A stretch of DNA of 30,445 nt, taken from positions 1 to 30,445 of the forward strand of contig WHUX01000415.1 of the NCBI GenBank assembly GCA_015179025.1, given 5' to 3'. The notes beneath the pieces are model-generated. The model had not been told where the DNA came from, ran no database searches, and was given only the letters and a program-made list of their open reading frames with translations. Source of the DNA: Terfezia claveryi. Its lineage: Eukaryota > Ascomycota > Pezizomycetes > Pezizales > Pezizaceae. Shown one piece after another: positions 29,113 through 30,445 of the stretch. Position 1 is the stretch's first letter. Each line of letters opens with the position of its first letter. The position numbers were made by a program, and so were the translations under genes.

Positions 29113-30445
29113 CTTCCCCACATAAAGGATTTCCTATCCTTACTTTTCTCGTTCTGCCAAATTGATTTCCATACGTCCTAAATTTGATGCATTGTTAATA
29201 CTTTGCATTAATAAATATCCTTAGTAGTTTCTTGACTCATAATTCGATCTCGTTCTTGTTGAATGAGAGCTCTGGTTTCGTCTCTGTTCCTGGTCTTGTT
29301 TTCCTCTATTGTTCGTCGTCTCTTAAATGTATTTTCCAAACTTCAGGTGTCAGAATCTTAGAGAATTTAGTAGTGATATCCTTGGCATTTACCCAGGAAT
29401 CATGTTTAGGAGAGTATCCTAGCCATCTGACCTTATATTGTCTTTCCCTTCGAGGAGCTGTTCTGAATTCTAAACTTTTTAATTCATAATGATCATCTTG
29501 AATTGTCCATTTCCTAATTTGTCTTTGAGGGAACTGGATAGAATGTTTTTATAATATGGTTTGAGTTTACTGATGTAAAAGTATTATATATGAGGTGCAG
29601 GTGGGTTGGCTGGAAGTCTAGCTATAGTTATTCGTTTCCAATTATAGAAATAATAGGAAATGGGCCTACCATCTTGGTTTGAGTTTAGGTAGACATTCGA
29701 TATGTTGATATTTTCTGAGGAAAGCATGACTTGTTGTCCGACTGAAAATTTGTTGTATTGGATAGTCGTTTGTTCACTTGAGATGCTTGAGTCTTCTTGG
29801 CATATAAAGGTTTTTAGATGTTAATTTATAATGTTCGTTTACTGGTACATATGTATTAATGGGGTATGGAAGTATCGATAGCCAAGATGTGCATTAAATC
29901 CAAACAGTGTGTAATAGGGGCTATTCTGTCTAGTGGCGTTATACCTGGAATTGAGTTTCACTGTATCTCTAGTAGTTTCTGTAGCCAATCAAATCCTTCG
30001 ATTTTACAGGCTCTTGGTACTTGCAGAATTTCTTTGTTCACAATTTCCGATTGTCCATCTGCACGTGGATGATATGCGGTGGACGGTTCCAACTTGATTC
30101 CTTTATTCCTAGCCCAATCTTGAAAGTGCGATGACATAAAAAGAGTGTCTCGATCAAAAACAATACAAAAAGGGTATCCTATAGTTGGGACTACATGAGT
30201 GTCAAACTAGCAGTACATTGTTCTGCTCTGAAATTATCTGAGACAGGAATAAGAAACTTAAATCCTGATTATCTATTGACAAACGTCCAAAGTCATGAAA
30301 TACAAACAACATGATCTTCTTCAACAGGAATATTTAGGTACAAAATTGAATACTTAGTAAAGACAGGTGCTAACTTAAGAAAATCCATCGATATGTCTGT
30401 CTATGGCCTTCTTGGTACATGTAATGGGGTTATGAGTCCAAGTGG
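29113..30445 (-). pseudogene. A2 integrase and chromodomain, partial
   Basis: From the right edge: MDFLKLAPVF (first Asp), IVFDRDTLFMSSHFQDWA (second Asp) and TAYHPRADGQSEIVNKEI (Glu), so the catalytic triad is complete in this fragment. Frameshifts near 30225 and between 29950 and 29550 break it. The chromodomain at about 29500-29370 (LEFRTAPRRERQYKVRWLGY, then KHDSWVN) is intact in one frame. The tail is Asn/Lys-rich and ends shortly before the polypurine tract. Confidence 0.85.

Larger units (their letters stand above)
28465..30445 (-). mobile_element. Element A2: 3' part of a second family A copy
   Basis: A minus-strand copy running off the right edge. It contains the integrase core, C-terminus and chromodomain (30445-29130), the polypurine tract and the 3' LTR. 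It is less damaged than A1 at several key residues, for example the chromodomain Trp and the S/F-D-R-D integrase box. The left-hand flank is gene remnant X2. Confidence 0.9.

Noticed and set aside
1..30445. tRNA, rRNA or riboswitch genes
   Set aside because: No cloverleaf with B-box-like GGTTCGAATCC, no rRNA core sequence and no known riboswitch motif was seen on either strand.

Overview
The window reads as repeat-packed, gene-poor chromatin of a filamentous ascomycete (Pezizomycotina). The evidence is the two chromodomain-bearing Ty3/gypsy families, a Tad1-like LINE fragment, and decay in which premature stops are mostly TAG/TAA at expected CAG, CAA or TGG codons. That is the CpA-to-TpA pattern of repeat-induced point mutation (RIP). 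AT-rich satellites make a repeat-rich genome such as a truffle-like Pezizales plausible, but the genus cannot be fixed from the sequence. No intact cellular gene was found.

Layout. (1) 1-11806, plus strand: element A1, a degraded chromovirus. Its gag is cut at 1381 by a second element, B1 (1382-6084), which has a 5' LTR, gag, protease, RT, RNase H and the start of integrase but no 3' end. A1 resumes at 6085 with protease, RT, RNase H, an unusual gag-like zinc-knuckle module, integrase, chromodomain and a 725-bp 3' LTR. (2) 11807-17090: non-coding AT-rich repeats in three copies, I (minus), II (plus) and III (minus), forming a large inverted repeat around a spacer at about 14401-15254. They carry a 39-bp (TA)n-cored satellite, 12-bp and 30/39-bp minisatellites and palindromic boxes. 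(3) 17790-24593, plus strand: a Tad1-like LINE split in its RNase H domain by element B2 (17863-24100, minus strand). B2 is complete in layout, with two 564-bp LTRs and a mutated 5-bp target duplication. (4) 24594-25717: non-coding, with a pyrimidine-rich minisatellite of about 58 bp. (5) 25718-28464, minus strand: remnants of one or two unrecognised genes, with an A-rich repeat between them. (6) 28465-30445, minus strand: the 3' LTR, chromodomain and integrase end of A2, a second copy of family A, inserted at the edge of the gene remnant.

The order of events is partly readable. B1 entered A1, B2 entered a LINE, A2 entered gene-like sequence, and RIP-type mutation continued afterwards, since the two copies of the B2 target duplication carry different G-to-A changes. 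The best candidates for something new are the second zinc-knuckle module inside A1 pol, the strictly 39-bp (13-codon) satellite with its inverted architecture and palindromic boxes, and the unrecognised gene remnant at 25718-27190.
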